Positions 17,770 to 27,619 of a stretch of 64,000 nucleotides of DNA are shown in pieces (the first letter of the stretch is position 1; each line of letters starts with the position of its first letter). The notes under the pieces were generated by a model. The model was not told the DNA's origin. It ran no database searches and saw nothing but the letters and a program-made list of their open reading frames with translations. Made by a program: the position numbers and the translations under genes. This DNA comes from Psychromicrobium lacuslunae (lineage in GTDB: Bacteria > Actinomycetota > Actinomycetes > Actinomycetales > Micrococcaceae), in assembly GCF_000950575.1 (NCBI RefSeq), contig NZ_CP011005.1, positions 3,531,719-3,595,718 on the forward strand. The letters are read 5' to 3'.

Positions 17770-18630
17770 ATGAGCATTCAGTCCACTATTTATTCGCTAC
17801 TGCCCAGCTTGCCGCCAGCGGCTCGCCGGATTGGCGAACTGATAGTCGCCGAACCTGCTGTGGTGCTGCAGAGTACGATCTCCGAGTTGGCAAAGCGCTG
17901 CCAGACCTCGGACCCCTCGGTCGTCCGGTTCTGTCGAACCCTCGGCTTCACCGGTTACGTCCAGTTACGACTGGCGCTCGCCACCGAGATCGGACGTGAG
18001 ATTGCTGCGGAGCCGAACGCGCCTCAATTCGGTGAAGATATCAGCCCGGCCGATTCGCTCGGTGACTCGGTGGAAAAGTTGCGATTCACCGAGGTGATGG
18101 CGATTGAGGAAACCCTTAAGGCTCTAGACCTCGAGCAGCTCAATACCGCAGCCGAACGAATCGACGGATCCAGTCGGGTGTTGCTCTATGGGGTGGGTGC
18201 CGGGGCCGTGGTGGCCGAGGACTTCGCCTATAAATTGTCCCGAATTGGACGGATTGCCCAGCGCTTCGCAGATTTACACGGGGCACTGATGGCGGCGGCG
18301 CTAGCTCGCCCGGGCGACGTCGCGGTGCTGTTTTCGCACTCCGGCCAAACCCCGGAGATCATGCAGTTTCTCCGAGCCGTGAAACAACGCGGAGTGAAAA
18401 CCATTGCGGTGAGCAATGTGCGGCAGTCGGCGCTTGCGAAAGAAGCCGACCACTGCCTGCTCACCATGGTGCGCGAGACCGAGTTCCGGGCGGGTGCGAT
18501 GGCCTCCAGAATTGCTCAACTGGCTATTGTCGACTGCCTCTTCGTCGCAGTGGCACAACGAAGCTACCAGCCGACGGTGACCGCGCTGGAACTCACCCGA
18601 CAAGCAATTGAGCAACAGCTCGCGCGGTGA
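17770..18630 (+). CDS. RpiR/MurR-family repressor next to murQ
   Basis: This 286-residue protein combines an RpiR helix-turn-helix (TISELAKRCQTSDPSVVRFC, residues about 35-57) with a SIS domain (FSHSGQTPEIMQF). Divergent pairing with murQ matches MurR of Enterobacteria, which senses MurNAc-6-P. It is a close paralogue of the regulator at 2820. Its last 38 bp overlap the convergent nagZ 3' end. It probably binds the TGTAA palindromes upstream and near 13.93 kb. Confidence 0.92.
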   Translation: MSIQSTIYSLLPSLPPAARRIGELIVAEPAVVLQSTISELAKRCQTSDPSVVRFCRTLGFTGYVQLRLALATEIGREIAAEPNAPQFGEDISPADSLGDSVEKLRFTEVMAIEETLKALDLEQLNTAAERIDGSSRVLLYGVGAGAVVAEDFAYKLSRIGRIAQRFADLHGALMAAALARPGDVAVLFSHSGQTPEIMQFLRAVKQRGVKTIAVSNVRQSALAKEADHCLLTMVRETEFRAGAMASRIAQLAIVDCLFVAVAQRSYQPTVTALELTRQAIEQQLAR

Positions 18631-20113
18631 CTCGCGATGAATCGAAGCAACTCAGGGTGGTGGGCACCGGGTCTTCCGAAGGTGCCAGGCCCGCGTTGAT
18701 GCACACTAACTCTGGAAGCTCAGCAGCCAGCTCGTTGAGCAGGCTCAGCTGGCTACCCCCTGCAATCAACGAATCCACCAGCACCACCACCGCTTGCTCG
18801 GCATTGGGTTGCTTCAGTGCTTTCAATTCTTCGAGGCTGCGCAGCCGCACCGGACGAAACTCGCTCAGTGCAGCAGAGAAAAAATTCCCCAGTTTGCCGG
18901 TGGCAAGATTATGTCCGCCACGCAGATCGCAGAACTGAACCTCGCCAGCAAGGAGTCGAGGAGTCTGATCGCGATTGCTCCGCAGCGCAGTGCTGACCCG
19001 GCTCGGCCAGTCGATCAAGCCCGAAGCCGACTGCTCAACGGTCGGCCGTTTGGCTTGTTGCCCTTCACTCCAGTCGAGAAACTCGCTAATCCTCCGCTGG
19101 GCGCGATAAAACAACTCAATCGGTAGTTCGCCCTCAGCCAGCGCAAGCAATAGTGACTGGAAAACTTCCTGATACTCCTGCTTATCGGATCGGCTGCCCG
19201 GATTGGCAGGATTGCCAAGGCAGAGCAGATCGGCGCCCGCGAGCATGGCGAGGACCGCGCCCCGGCCGCTGCCGACGGTAGCCTTGATGGCGGCCATATC
19301 GAGGGCGTCGGTGATCTGTAAGCCGTCAAAACCGAAGCTGCGTAGCAGCTCACCGGCGGCCGGGTTGAGCGTGGCGGGTGTCTCAGCCTCCTCGTCGCCG
19401 AGGCCAGGCACCACGATGTGCGCTGTCATCACTGCCCGGACCCCGCTCTCGACCGTGGCTCGCATCGGCGGGAGGTGCTGAGAGCTGAGTTCTTCGAAGC
19501 TCATCTCAAGGCGCGGCAGGGCAAGATGCGAGTCGGTCACCGTGTCGCCATGGCCGGGAAAATGCTTGGCGCAAGCACCCACGCCGAGTGATTGGATGCC
19601 GCGCAGCATCGCGCTGCTGTGCCTGCTGACCAAGTCGGTGTCTGAGCCGAAAGAACGGATGCCGATCACCGGATTCGCCGGATTGGTATTGACATCAGCC
19701 ACCGGCGCCAGATTGAGATTGATCCCGGCGTCCAGGCAGAGCTGGCCGAGATGGCGACCGGCGGCTTCAGTGAGTGCCAAGTCGTTGAGTTGGCCGAGGA
19801 CCGCAGCACCGGGTAATGAGGAACCGTTTTTGGCTTCCAGCCGGCTAACGCTGCCGCCTTCTTCGTCCACGCCGATAATAGCTCGCGGGTTGGCGGCGCG
19901 AATCTCGGCGGAGAGCGCGCTGAGTTGCTGCGGATCATCCGGGTCGACATTCTGCCGGAAGTAAACCACCCCGGCTAGGCCCTCCTGCAGCGCAGTGCGG
20001 AGCCAGTCAGGCAGTGTACGACCATTGAACCCGGGCCAAATCACCGAGTTGACTAATCGCTTGAGTTCTTCCGGAGTCGCCGATCCTGTCGTCGCGAGCT
20101 GTGTATCAACCAT
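18593..20113 (-). CDS. nagZ: Beta-N-acetylhexosaminidase NagZ (GH3)
   Basis: This 506-residue enzyme removes GlcNAc from GlcNAc-MurNAc (anhydro or reduced) muropeptides. The GH3 NagZ signature KHFPGHGDTVTDSH contains the family's Asp-His acid/base loop, and ITDALDM holds the nucleophile Asp. The start at 20113 (MVDTQLATTG) is preferred to a GTG 42 bp upstream that adds a low-quality extension. No signal peptide is seen. The C-terminal 150 residues form an extra domain typical of longer actinobacterial NagZ proteins. Confidence 0.93.
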   Translation of the reverse strand: MVDTQLATTGSATPEELKRLVNSVIWPGFNGRTLPDWLRTALQEGLAGVVYFRQNVDPDDPQQLSALSAEIRAANPRAIIGVDEEGGSVSRLEAKNGSSLPGAAVLGQLNDLALTEAAGRHLGQLCLDAGINLNLAPVADVNTNPANPVIGIRSFGSDTDLVSRHSSAMLRGIQSLGVGACAKHFPGHGDTVTDSHLALPRLEMSFEELSSQHLPPMRATVESGVRAVMTAHIVVPGLGDEEAETPATLNPAAGELLRSFGFDGLQITDALDMAAIKATVGSGRGAVLAMLAGADLLCLGNPANPGSRSDKQEYQEVFQSLLLALAEGELPIELFYRAQRRISEFLDWSEGQQAKRPTVEQSASGLIDWPSRVSTALRSNRDQTPRLLAGEVQFCDLRGGHNLATGKLGNFFSAALSEFRPVRLRSLEELKALKQPNAEQAVVVLVDSLIAGGSQLSLLNELAAELPELVCINAGLAPSEDPVPTTLSCFDSSRVTARAVAQLLVG

Positions 20114-20166
20114 GGCTTCAAGCCTAAAGCCCTCTGCAAGCCCACACCCTCCCACACCCTCCCAAT

Positions 20167-20227
20167 GTCGAGTGTCGAGATTTGGGGCTTAAAACACCTT
20201 TTTAACCCCCAGATCTCGACACTCGAC
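20167..20227. terminator. Long palindrome before purH, copy of the one after purN
   Basis: Arms GTCGAGTGTCGAGAT(T/C)TGGGG and their complement fold into a hairpin with two mismatches. The element is nearly identical to 1834-1898. The two copies bracket the muropeptide cluster exactly. Confidence 0.8.
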
Positions 20228-20266
20228 GGGGTGCTGATGGATATTCGGAGCGGCTAAACTTGTCGG

Positions 20267-21892
20267 GTGACCTCAGCTGAATTTGACCGTGTCCCGATCC
20301 GCCGCGCGCTGATCTCCGTCTATGACAAAACCGGAGTGGAGGAATTGGCCGCCGGTCTGCACGCCGCCGGTGTGACAATTGTTTCCACCGGCTCCACCGC
20401 CGCTCGGATCAAGAGCTCGGGGGTTCCGGTGACTTCGGTGGAGGAAGTAACCGGTTCGCCGGAGATGCTTGACGGTCGGGTGAAAACCCTGCATCCACGG
20501 ATTCACGCCGGCATCTTGGCGGATCGTCGGCTGGACGATCACGTGCAGCAGCTCTCTGACCACGAGATTGAAACCTTTGATTTGGTGGTAGTCAATCTTT
20601 ACCCCTTTGTGGACACCGTCCGCTCCGGTGCCGATCAGGACGCGGTGGTCGAGCAGATCGATATCGGTGGTCCTTCGATGGTGCGCGCCGCTGCTAAAAA
20701 CCACGCTTCGGTTTCGGTGGTAGTGGACCCGGCTCGGTATCCCGAAGTGGTGCGGGCGGCCCAGCAGGGTGGTTTCTTGCTGGCGGAACGGCAGCAACTG
20801 GCTGCCGCAGCGTTCGCCCACACCGCTAGTTATGACAATTCAGTGGCTTCTTGGACGGCTGCGCAATTTGGTGATGGCAGTGATCCGGAGAATAACTGGC
20901 CGCCTTACGCTGGTCTTTCACTGGAGCGTTCCGAGGTGCTGCGTTACGGCGAGAACCCGCATCAGGCAGCCGCGCTCTATGTCGATAAGGCGGCCACCCC
21001 CGGCATCGCCCAGGCCGACCAGCTGCACGGCAAGGCTATGAGCTATAACAATTTCGTCGATGCTGACGCCGCGTTGCGCGCTGCTTTCGACTTTGATGAG
21101 CCCGCCGTGGCCATCATTAAGCACGCTAACCCCTGCGGTATTGCGGTCGCCTCGCCGGACGCTGCCGACCCGGTTGCTGAGGCGCATGCCCGAGCGCATG
21201 CCTGTGACCCGATGAGCGCCTACGGCGGGGTGATCGCGGTGAATCGCCCGGTCACCGCCGGGCTGGCCGCGAACCTCAAGGGCGTGCTTACCGAAGTCAT
21301 TATTGCGCCGTCCTTCGAACCCGATGCTTTGGAGCGATTGCAGTTGCGTCAAGATATCCGGTTGCTGACCCTGCCCGAGGGCTATCGTCGCGATCCGGCC
21401 GAATACCGGCAGGTCTCCGGCGGTGTGTTGGTGCAGATGGGGGACACCATTGCCGCCGAGGGTGATGATCCGAGTAAATGGCAGTTGGTGGCAGGCGAGG
21501 CCGCAGATGAAAAGACGCTGGCGGATTTGGTCTTTGCCTGGCGAGCCATTCGGGCGGTCAAATCCAACGCAATCCTGCTCGCGCATGACGGCGCCGCAGT
21601 GGGTGTCGGGATGGGACAGGTTAATCGAGTTGACTCCTGCAAACTTGCGGTGGAACGAGCTAACTCACTGGCACTGGATGACGATGGCAACCCGATCGAA
21701 CGCGCTCGCGGTGCGGTGGCGGCCTCTGATGCTTTCTTCCCCTTCGCCGACGGCTTGCAGATTCTGCTCGACGCGGGGGTTCGGGCAGTAGTCCAGCCCG
21801 GCGGCTCCAAGCGGGACGAAGAAGTGATAGCTGCAGCGCAGGCGGCCGGCGTCACCATGTATCTGACCGGAGCGCGACACTTCTTCCACTAG
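20267..21892 (+). CDS. purH: Bifunctional AICAR transformylase / IMP cyclohydrolase PurH
   Basis: This 541-residue enzyme catalyses the last two steps of IMP synthesis. The N-terminal cyclohydrolase (MGS-like) domain covers about residues 10-200, with [16 protein letters not shown] and [15 protein letters not shown]. The AICAR transformylase domain has the Lys-His motif IIKHANPCG. It starts with GTG at 20267. It would normally follow purN but is separated here by the cell-wall cluster. A strong terminator follows at 21944. Confidence 0.97.
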   Translation: MTSAEFDRVPIRRALISVYDKTGVEELAAGLHAAGVTIVSTGSTAARIKSSGVPVTSVEEVTGSPEMLDGRVKTLHPRIHAGILADRRLDDHVQQLSDHEIETFDLVVVNLYPFVDTVRSGADQDAVVEQIDIGGPSMVRAAAKNHASVSVVVDPARYPEVVRAAQQGGFLLAERQQLAAAAFAHTASYDNSVASWTAAQFGDGSDPENNWPPYAGLSLERSEVLRYGENPHQAAALYVDKAATPGIAQADQLHGKAMSYNNFVDADAALRAAFDFDEPAVAIIKHANPCGIAVASPDAADPVAEAHARAHACDPMSAYGGVIAVNRPVTAGLAANLKGVLTEVIIAPSFEPDALERLQLRQDIRLLTLPEGYRRDPAEYRQVSGGVLVQMGDTIAAEGDDPSKWQLVAGEAADEKTLADLVFAWRAIRAVKSNAILLAHDGAAVGVGMGQVNRVDSCKLAVERANSLALDDDGNPIERARGAVAASDAFFPFADGLQILLDAGVRAVVQPGGSKRDEEVIAAAQAAGVTMYLTGARHFFH

Positions 21893-21943
21893 AGATCTTC
21901 GATTCGGGTCGTCAAAAGGCGGCGTCGAGTCCATCAAGTGAGC

Positions 21944-21986
21944 AATGGGGTTTGCGGACAGTAACTGTCCGCAAACCCCATTTTTA
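21944..21986 (+). terminator. Rho-independent terminator of purH
   Basis: Arms of 19 bp (AATGGGGTTTGCGGACAGT and complement) are separated by one base and followed by a T run. It also lies just before the hydrolase gene at 22025. Confidence 0.9.
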
Positions 21987-22024
21987 CTCTGGTCTTCTGC
22001 TCGGTTGCAGCACAGGATGAAGTT

Positions 22025-22726
22025 ATGGACATTATTTTGGTTCCCGGTTTTTGGTTGCAAGGCAGCTCCTGGGACAACACAACGCCCGCACTCATTGACG
22101 CCGGACATACCGTGCATCCGGTGACGCCGCCCGGTCTGGAATCCATTGAGGCGAAGAGGGCAGGCATCGGACTGCGCGACCACGTTGACGCCGTGCTGCG
22201 CCTGCTTGATTCCTTGCCAGCCGGAGCCGTCCTGGTTGGGCATAGCGGGGGAGGGGCGGTCATTCACGCGGTCGCCGATGCCCGGCCGGAGAAGGTGATT
22301 CGCGGCATTTATGTGGATAGCGGTCCGCTCGGAGCTGGCGGCTCGATCAACGATGAGCTGCCGGTAGTCAATGGCGAGATTCCGCTGCCTGACTGGAGTG
22401 TTTTTGAGGAACCGGATTTGCGTGATCTGAATGATGAACTCAAGGCGCACTTCCGCCAAGTCTCGATTCCGGAGCCCGTGGGAGTGGCCCAGGACAAACA
22501 AGTGTTGCACGATGAGCGGCGTTATCAGGTGCCTAGCTCGGTGATCTGCTGCGAATTCAGCGCGGCGGATGCCCAGCGCTGGATGGACGGAGGCGAGCCA
22601 ATGATGGCGGAACTCGCCAAGATGACCGATCTGGAACTGCTCGATTTACCCACTGGGCATTGGCCGCAGTTGACCCGGCCCAAGGAACTGGGTGAGTTGT
22701 TATTGCAGCTGGTGGAGCGTCGATAA
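22025..22726 (+). CDS. Alpha/beta hydrolase
   Basis: This 233-residue alpha/beta-hydrolase fold protein starts with the oxyanion segment LVPGFWLQGSSWD, has nucleophile elbow GHSGGG and a C-terminal catalytic His in PTGHWPQL. These fit the EstC/salicylate-esterase-like branch. It is monocistronic between the purH terminator and the next gene. There is no signal peptide. Substrate unknown. Confidence 0.88.
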   Translation: MDIILVPGFWLQGSSWDNTTPALIDAGHTVHPVTPPGLESIEAKRAGIGLRDHVDAVLRLLDSLPAGAVLVGHSGGGAVIHAVADARPEKVIRGIYVDSGPLGAGGSINDELPVVNGEIPLPDWSVFEEPDLRDLNDELKAHFRQVSIPEPVGVAQDKQVLHDERRYQVPSSVICCEFSAADAQRWMDGGEPMMAELAKMTDLELLDLPTGHWPQLTRPKELGELLLQLVERR

Positions 22727-22900
22727 ACCGGCGCAGACGGGGCCGAGCCGATGTGGCAGTACTGCTGTGACTGCGCTGATCTGACTGCGCTGACACGACA
22801 GGGCAGAGGTTCTGCGTCATGGAAAGAAGTCCCCATGGTGTTGGTGCGGAAATCTCGCTAATGTTCTGCTGTATCACTTAATCACTCAAGGGGACTTTCC

Positions 22901-23515
22901 ATGCTTGCAGCTCTAGGCTCTTTGCCCATGCGGGGCACCATTGATGAAACCGGAGCCAGCTTAATGACTTGGGGCCTGATCATCGCCGGAATTTTGATGC
23001 TGGCCACGGCCTTCCTGCCCAGGTTGAAGACCGGGCAGCGAGTCACCGGAATTATTTTCGGGATCCTCTTCATCGGCTATGGAATCTACGTATCGCTGCC
23101 GTCAACACGCAGCGTCTACGTTGGCATCTACCTGTTCATTGTTCCGGTAGTAATGCTGATCACTAATATCTCCGCTTCGGTGAAGGGCAATAAAACCGTC
23201 GAGGTGCAAAACCACGGCCCGGCGGGTTACTACCCGCCGCAGGGACAGCAGCCCTACCAGGGGCAGAATCAGCAGTCGGCCGCTCAGGCACCGTATGGGC
23301 AGCAATACCCGGCGCAGCCTGGCCAGCCAACTGAGCCGAGCCAAACGGGGTACGGGCAGCCAGCCACCGCTCAGCCCTATCAAGCGCAGCCCTATCCGGC
23401 ACAGCCGGTTCAGCCCAATCAGCCGGCACAGCCGGTTCAGCCCAATCAGCCGGTTCAGCCCGGACAGCCGGCACAGCCCAATCAGTACCAACAGCCGACC
23501 GACCCCACCGCTTAG
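22901..23515 (+). CDS. Membrane protein with Pro/Gln-rich repeat tail
   Basis: This 204-residue protein is of unrecognised function. Residues about 20-95 form three hydrophobic helices, and the remainder is a low-complexity tail built from PYQGQ, QPYPAQP and QPVQPNQPAQP units. Similar small membrane proteins with P/Q/Y/G-rich tails are common in actinobacteria. An AAGGGGAC ribosome site supports the start. The tail could mediate interactions at the membrane, but this is speculation. Confidence 0.75.
   Translation: MLAALGSLPMRGTIDETGASLMTWGLIIAGILMLATAFLPRLKTGQRVTGIIFGILFIGYGIYVSLPSTRSVYVGIYLFIVPVVMLITNISASVKGNKTVEVQNHGPAGYYPPQGQQPYQGQNQQSAAQAPYGQQYPAQPGQPTEPSQTGYGQPATAQPYQAQPYPAQPVQPNQPAQPVQPNQPVQPGQPAQPNQYQQPTDPTA
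23400..23480 (+). repeat. In-frame tandem repeats encoding QPVQPNQPAQP
   Basis: Degenerate 15-30 bp units such as CAGCCGGTTCAGCCCAATCAG recur in the 3' part of the membrane-protein gene. Unit number may vary between strains because the repeats are in frame. Confidence 0.65.
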
Positions 23516-23541
23516 TAACCAGCTGAGCAACGCCAGTCACG

Positions 23542-23600
23542 AAACCGCCGCATTGCGCCAACGCTCGAAAATCAGTTCGGGGCGCGATGCGGCGGTTTTT
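23542..23600 (+). terminator. Terminator after the repeat-tail gene
   Basis: AAACCGCCGCATTGCGCC pairs with GGCGCGATGCGGCGGTTTTT across a 21-nt loop. The stem ends in a T run, about 120 bp before icd. Confidence 0.75.
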
Positions 23601-23717
23601 CGGTTCCCGGTTCGCGGCGCTGCCAAACCCGCAGGATTTAGCTGGAGTACGGCTGCCGTGGCATAGTTAGAACGAGGATTTGAAGAAAAATACCGAGGCC
23701 TTTCAAGGAGATTTGTA

Positions 23718-24947
23718 GTGGCTGAAGCAGCAAAAATCAAAGTAGTAGGACCCGTCGTCGAGCTCGACGGCGACGAGATGACCCGAATCATCTGGCAGTT
23801 CATTAAAGACCGTCTGATCCACCCCTATTTGGACATCGACCTGCGCTACTACGATCTGTCGATCCAGAACCGTGACGCCACCGATGATCAGGTGACCGTT
23901 GACGCCGCTAATGCGATCAAGGAACACCATGTTGGCGTCAAGTGCGCCACCATCACTCCGGACGAAGCCCGGGTTGAAGAGTTCGGCCTGAAGAAGATGT
24001 GGGTCTCCCCGAACGGCACCATCCGTAACATTCTCGGCGGTGTGGTCTTCCGCGAGCCGATCATCATCTCCAATATTCCCCGCCTGGTGCCCGGCTGGAA
24101 CAAGCCGATCATCATTGGCCGTCACGCTTTCGGCGACCAGTACCGCGCCACCAACTTCAAAGTTCCCGGCCCCGGCACGCTGACCCTGACCTTCACCCCG
24201 GCTGACGGCGGCGAAGAGATCAAGCAGCAGGTCGTCACCTATCCCGAAGAGGGTGGCGTGGCGATGGGTATGTACAACTTCAACGAGTCCATCAAGGACT
24301 TCGCCCGGGCTAGCTTTGCCTACGGTTTGCAGCGCAATTACCCGGTTTATCTCTCCACCAAGAACACCATCCTGAAGGCCTATGACGGCCAGTTCAAGGA
24401 TCTCTTCCAAGAGGTCTTCGACAATGAGTTCAAGGAGCAGTTCGACGCCGCTGGCCTGACCTACGAGCACCGGCTGATCGACGATATGGTCGCCTCCGCG
24501 ATGAAGTGGGAAGGCGGCTACGTCTGGGCTTGCAAGAACTATGACGGTGACGTGCAGTCCGATACCGTGGCGCAGGGCTTCGGCTCGCTCGGCTTGATGA
24601 CTTCGGTGCTGATGACCCCGGACGGTAAGACCGTTGAGGCTGAAGCGGCACACGGCACGGTGACCCGTCACTACCGTCAGCACCAGCAGGGCAAGCCCAC
24701 CTCGACCAACCCGATTGCCTCGATCTTCGCTTGGACCCGTGGCCTGATGCACCGCGGCAAGATCGATAACACCCCCGAGGTCGTGCAGTTCGCCGAGACC
24801 CTGGAAGATGTTGTCATCAAGACGGTTGAATCCGGCAAGATGACAAAGGACTTGGCGCTGCTGGTTAGCCCAGATCAGGCTTTCTTGACCACCGAGGATT
24901 TCCTGGCTGCGCTGGATGAGAATCTTTCGGCACGTTTGGCTGGCTAA
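23718..24947 (+). CDS. icd: NADP-dependent isocitrate dehydrogenase
   Basis: This 409-residue TCA-cycle enzyme makes 2-oxoglutarate from isocitrate with NADPH. It belongs to the homodimeric, eukaryote-like subfamily rather than the monomeric type, shown by length and by [14 protein letters not shown] at the N-terminus, [12 protein letters not shown] (substrate Ser/Asn) and [14 protein letters not shown]. The GTG start has an AAGGAG ribosome site 10 nt upstream. Strong codon bias and its own terminator indicate high expression. Confidence 0.96.
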   Translation: MAEAAKIKVVGPVVELDGDEMTRIIWQFIKDRLIHPYLDIDLRYYDLSIQNRDATDDQVTVDAANAIKEHHVGVKCATITPDEARVEEFGLKKMWVSPNGTIRNILGGVVFREPIIISNIPRLVPGWNKPIIIGRHAFGDQYRATNFKVPGPGTLTLTFTPADGGEEIKQQVVTYPEEGGVAMGMYNFNESIKDFARASFAYGLQRNYPVYLSTKNTILKAYDGQFKDLFQEVFDNEFKEQFDAAGLTYEHRLIDDMVASAMKWEGGYVWACKNYDGDVQSDTVAQGFGSLGLMTSVLMTPDGKTVEAEAAHGTVTRHYRQHQQGKPTSTNPIASIFAWTRGLMHRGKIDNTPEVVQFAETLEDVVIKTVESGKMTKDLALLVSPDQAFLTTEDFLAALDENLSARLAG

Positions 24948-25005
24948 AGCTACTGAACTAATTGCCTGGCTCGGCGACGAGCGCGCCGGCTGAGCTTCCA
25001 ATATT

Positions 25006-25050
25006 GAGCGATGGCGTCCCTTCTTCGGAAGGGGCGCCATCGCTCTTTTT
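25006..25050 (+). terminator. Terminator of icd
   Basis: GAGCGATGGCG...TTC...CGCCATCGCTC is a strong GC-rich hairpin followed by five T residues. It lies in the 333-bp gap before the Liv binding-protein gene. Confidence 0.9.
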
Positions 25051-25111
25051 AGTGAATTACTAACGTCCGAAAACCGCTAGGTTGCTGTTTCCCTTGGCTG
25101 GCCGACTATAC

Positions 25112-25127
25112 TGTGACCCGGCTCACA
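25112..25127. promoter_or_regulatory. Perfect CRP/GlxR consensus site upstream of the Liv operon
   Basis: TGTGACCCGGCTCACA is an exact TGTGA-N6-TCACA palindrome 153 bp before the binding-protein ATG. In actinobacteria such sites are bound by the cAMP-responsive CRP/GlxR family. Apart from the icd terminator, this is the only notable element in the 24948-25280 gap. Confidence 0.6.
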
Positions 25128-25280
25128 GTCGGTAACAAAGCTGACTCACAGTTGTTATCTGATCTTTGCCGCAAAATGTGTCCAAAAACACAAAATTGGC
25201 TGTAGTGTCAGAAAATGTATCCGGTCAGCCGCCAGGCCAACTCGCACGCCCGGCGCTGACCACCGTTGGAAGGGATCTCT

Positions 25281-26513
25281 ATGAATCGCAAGAAAATGCT
25301 TGCTGGCTTGGCTGTTGCTGCTACCGCTGGCTTGCTGATGACCTCCTGCGCCAATCAGGCCAGTAGCGGTGGAAGCAGCTCCGCTGGGGGCGGCAGCGGC
25401 GTTAATATCCCCGCAATCACCTCGGTTGATGTGCCGAAGGATGCGGTGTTGCCGAAGGGCGACGGCAAGGCTACCTGCCCGTCAACGACGACGATTGCCT
25501 TCGGCGGGGCCGAGACCGGCGCAAATGCTCAATTGGGTATTAACATCTACAACGGTGTGCAACTAGCCGTTAATCAGCACAACGAGGCGAACCCTGGCTG
25601 CCAGGTGCAGTTCAAGAAGTTCGACACCGAGGGCGACCCGAATAAGGCGACCGGCCCGGTCACCCAGATGGTTTCCGATCAGAATATCCTCGGCGTGGTG
25701 GGCTTGGCCTTCTCAGGCGAATCGAAGGCCACCGGCACCATCTTTGACGACAAGGGCTTGGTGCATATTACTCCTTCCGCAACCAACCCGGAGTTGACCA
25801 CCAAGGGCTGGAAGACCTTCTTCCGTGGTCTGGGCAATGATGCTGTACAGGGCCCGGCAGCCGCTAAATTCCTGACCGATAAGCTGCAGGCCAAGAAGAT
25901 CTACGTGGTGCAGGACGACTCCGATTACGGCATCGGTCTGGGCACCTCCACCTCGGGGGCACTCACTGGTGGCGTGTTGGCTGGCACCGAGAAAGTGACC
26001 ACCGGGCAGAAGGACTTCTCTGCGGTGATCTCTAAGATCATGAACGCTAAGGCAGATGCGGTGTTCTACGCTGGCTACTACGCCGAAGGTGCGCCCTTCG
26101 ACCAGCAGTTGGTCAGCAAGGGCTTCACCGGAACCTTCGTTGGTCCCGACGGTGTGAAGGATGATCAGTTCATCAAGGCGGCTGGCGATGCTTCATCGAT
26201 CGCCTACTTCACCTGCCCCTGCATCCCGGGTGAGCTGATTCCCAGCTTCCAGTCGGAATACAAGAAGCTGACAAATGCTGAGCCGGGTACCTACTCGATT
26301 GAAGGCTATGACGCGGCCACTGTCTTGCTGGCAGGCATTGATGCGGGCAAGCAGAACCGTGCGGATCTGCTCAGCTGGGTCAAGAGCTACGATAAGGACG
26401 GCCTGAGCAAGCACTACAAGTGGGACGATAAGGGCGAGCTGCAGGCCCCGACCGTCTACGGCTACAAGGTAGAAAACGGCAAGATTGTGCCGATTGGCGC
26501 GATCGGCAAGTAA
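25281..26513 (+). CDS. livK: Branched-chain amino acid ABC importer, binding lipoprotein
   Basis: This 410-residue periplasmic-binding-fold protein has a lipoprotein signal (LLMTSCANQ, lipid-modified Cys about residue 22) and a Ser/Gly linker. A Peripla_BP_6 domain follows, with FGGAETGANAQLG and GVVGLAFSGESKATGTI. The ATG at 25281 follows a GGAAGGG ribosome site. It heads the five-gene Liv cassette, with a terminator directly after it that probably makes it the most abundant product. Confidence 0.94.
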   Translation: MNRKKMLAGLAVAATAGLLMTSCANQASSGGSSSAGGGSGVNIPAITSVDVPKDAVLPKGDGKATCPSTTTIAFGGAETGANAQLGINIYNGVQLAVNQHNEANPGCQVQFKKFDTEGDPNKATGPVTQMVSDQNILGVVGLAFSGESKATGTIFDDKGLVHITPSATNPELTTKGWKTFFRGLGNDAVQGPAAAKFLTDKLQAKKIYVVQDDSDYGIGLGTSTSGALTGGVLAGTEKVTTGQKDFSAVISKIMNAKADAVFYAGYYAEGAPFDQQLVSKGFTGTFVGPDGVKDDQFIKAAGDASSIAYFTCPCIPGELIPSFQSEYKKLTNAEPGTYSIEGYDAATVLLAGIDAGKQNRADLLSWVKSYDKDGLSKHYKWDDKGELQAPTVYGYKVENGKIVPIGAIGK

Positions 26514-26524
26514 CCACTCATTTC

Positions 26525-26569
26525 ATATGCTGTGGGGTCCGCAGCCCGGACCCCACAGCATATTTTTTG
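26525..26569 (+). terminator. Hairpin between livK and livH
   Basis: ATATGCTGTGGGGTCC pairs perfectly with GGACCCCACAGCATAT, followed by a T run. Partial read-through here would give excess binding protein over membrane subunits. Confidence 0.85.
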
Positions 26570-26599
26570 CCAGCCTTTTATCGAGAGCCAGGAAACAAT

Positions 26600-27619
26600 A
26601 TGCTCGCATCCTTAGTTCATACTTTGCCGCAGCTGGTACCAGCTGATGGTGAGTGGATTAGCTTCGATGTCGTCTCACTGGGACAAAACTTTTGGAGCGC
26701 CACCTTTGATGGCCTCACTTTCGGTGCCATCTACGCACTCGTCGCGCTGGGCTACACCCTGGTGTACGGCGTGCTCAATCTCATTAACTTCGCTCACTCC
26801 GAGGTCTTTATCGTCGGCTGTTACGGTGTGATTTTTACCCTCACCGCCTTGGGCTTCGGTCCCTCGGCGCCCAATCTGGACATTTGGTCCATTGTGCTCA
26901 ACCTTCTTTTGGCCATGCTGGTCGGTATGGCGGCGTCAGCGTTGACGGCGTTCTTACTGGAGAGATTGGCCTATCGACCATTGCGCAAGAAAAACGCGCC
27001 CAGACTGGTCTTTCTGATCACCGCAATCGGTGCATCTTTCGTCATTCAGTACCTGTTCTATCTCTGGCGGACACCGAATCCGGAGCCCGCCGTGATTATG
27101 TTCAAACCGACGCCCATTTTCGATGTCTTTGGCACCATCATTGACTCGCAGCAGTTGGTGATCGTGATCGCCGCGGTAATCATGATGATCGTGGTGGACC
27201 AGTTCATCCGGCGCTCGCGTACCGGTCGTGGCATTCGAGCGGTGGCTCAGGATCCGGATACCGCCACCTTGATGGGGGTCAACAAGGAACGAATCATCGT
27301 GACCACCTTCGTGATCGGTGGCATTCTGGCCGGTGCGGCCGCGCTGTTCTACGTGATGAAGATCCCCTCCGGCGTGCAGTACAACGGCGGCTTCGTGCTC
27401 GGCATCAAGGCATTCGCAGCCGCTGTGCTGGGTGGCATCGGAAACGTGCGTGGCGCATTGCTCGGCGGTCTGCTGCTCGGTTTGATCGGTAACTACGGGC
27501 AGATTCTGCTCGGTAACTCTCAGTGGACCGACGTGGTCGCCTTCGTGGTACTGGTGCTGGTTCTCCTAGTCCGGCCGGAAGGCATCTTGGGTACGTCGCT
27601 GGCGAGGAGTAAAGCGTGA
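26600..27619 (+). CDS. livH: Branched-chain amino acid ABC importer permease LivH
   Basis: This 339-residue polytopic permease has the LivH landmark GAIYALVALGYTLVYGVLNLINFAH near residue 35 (split here as GYTLVYGVLNLINFAH) and AVAQDPDTATLMGV in the coupling region. The ATG at 26600 is preceded by CCAGGAAAC and gives the expected N-terminus. It overlaps livM by 4 bp. Confidence 0.95.
   Translation: MLASLVHTLPQLVPADGEWISFDVVSLGQNFWSATFDGLTFGAIYALVALGYTLVYGVLNLINFAHSEVFIVGCYGVIFTLTALGFGPSAPNLDIWSIVLNLLLAMLVGMAASALTAFLLERLAYRPLRKKNAPRLVFLITAIGASFVIQYLFYLWRTPNPEPAVIMFKPTPIFDVFGTIIDSQQLVIVIAAVIMMIVVDQFIRRSRTGRGIRAVAQDPDTATLMGVNKERIIVTTFVIGGILAGAAALFYVMKIPSGVQYNGGFVLGIKAFAAAVLGGIGNVRGALLGGLLLGLIGNYGQILLGNSQWTDVVAFVVLVLVLLVRPEGILGTSLARSKA

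Noticed and set aside
23400..23480. CRISPR-like direct repeats
   Set aside because: The units are short, in frame, contiguous and encode a Pro/Gln-rich tail. There are no spacers or cas genes.
23703..25040. 445-codon open frame antisense to icd
   Set aside because: It mirrors a highly conserved housekeeping gene with strong codon bias, has no family resemblance and runs through the icd terminator. It is a shadow frame.
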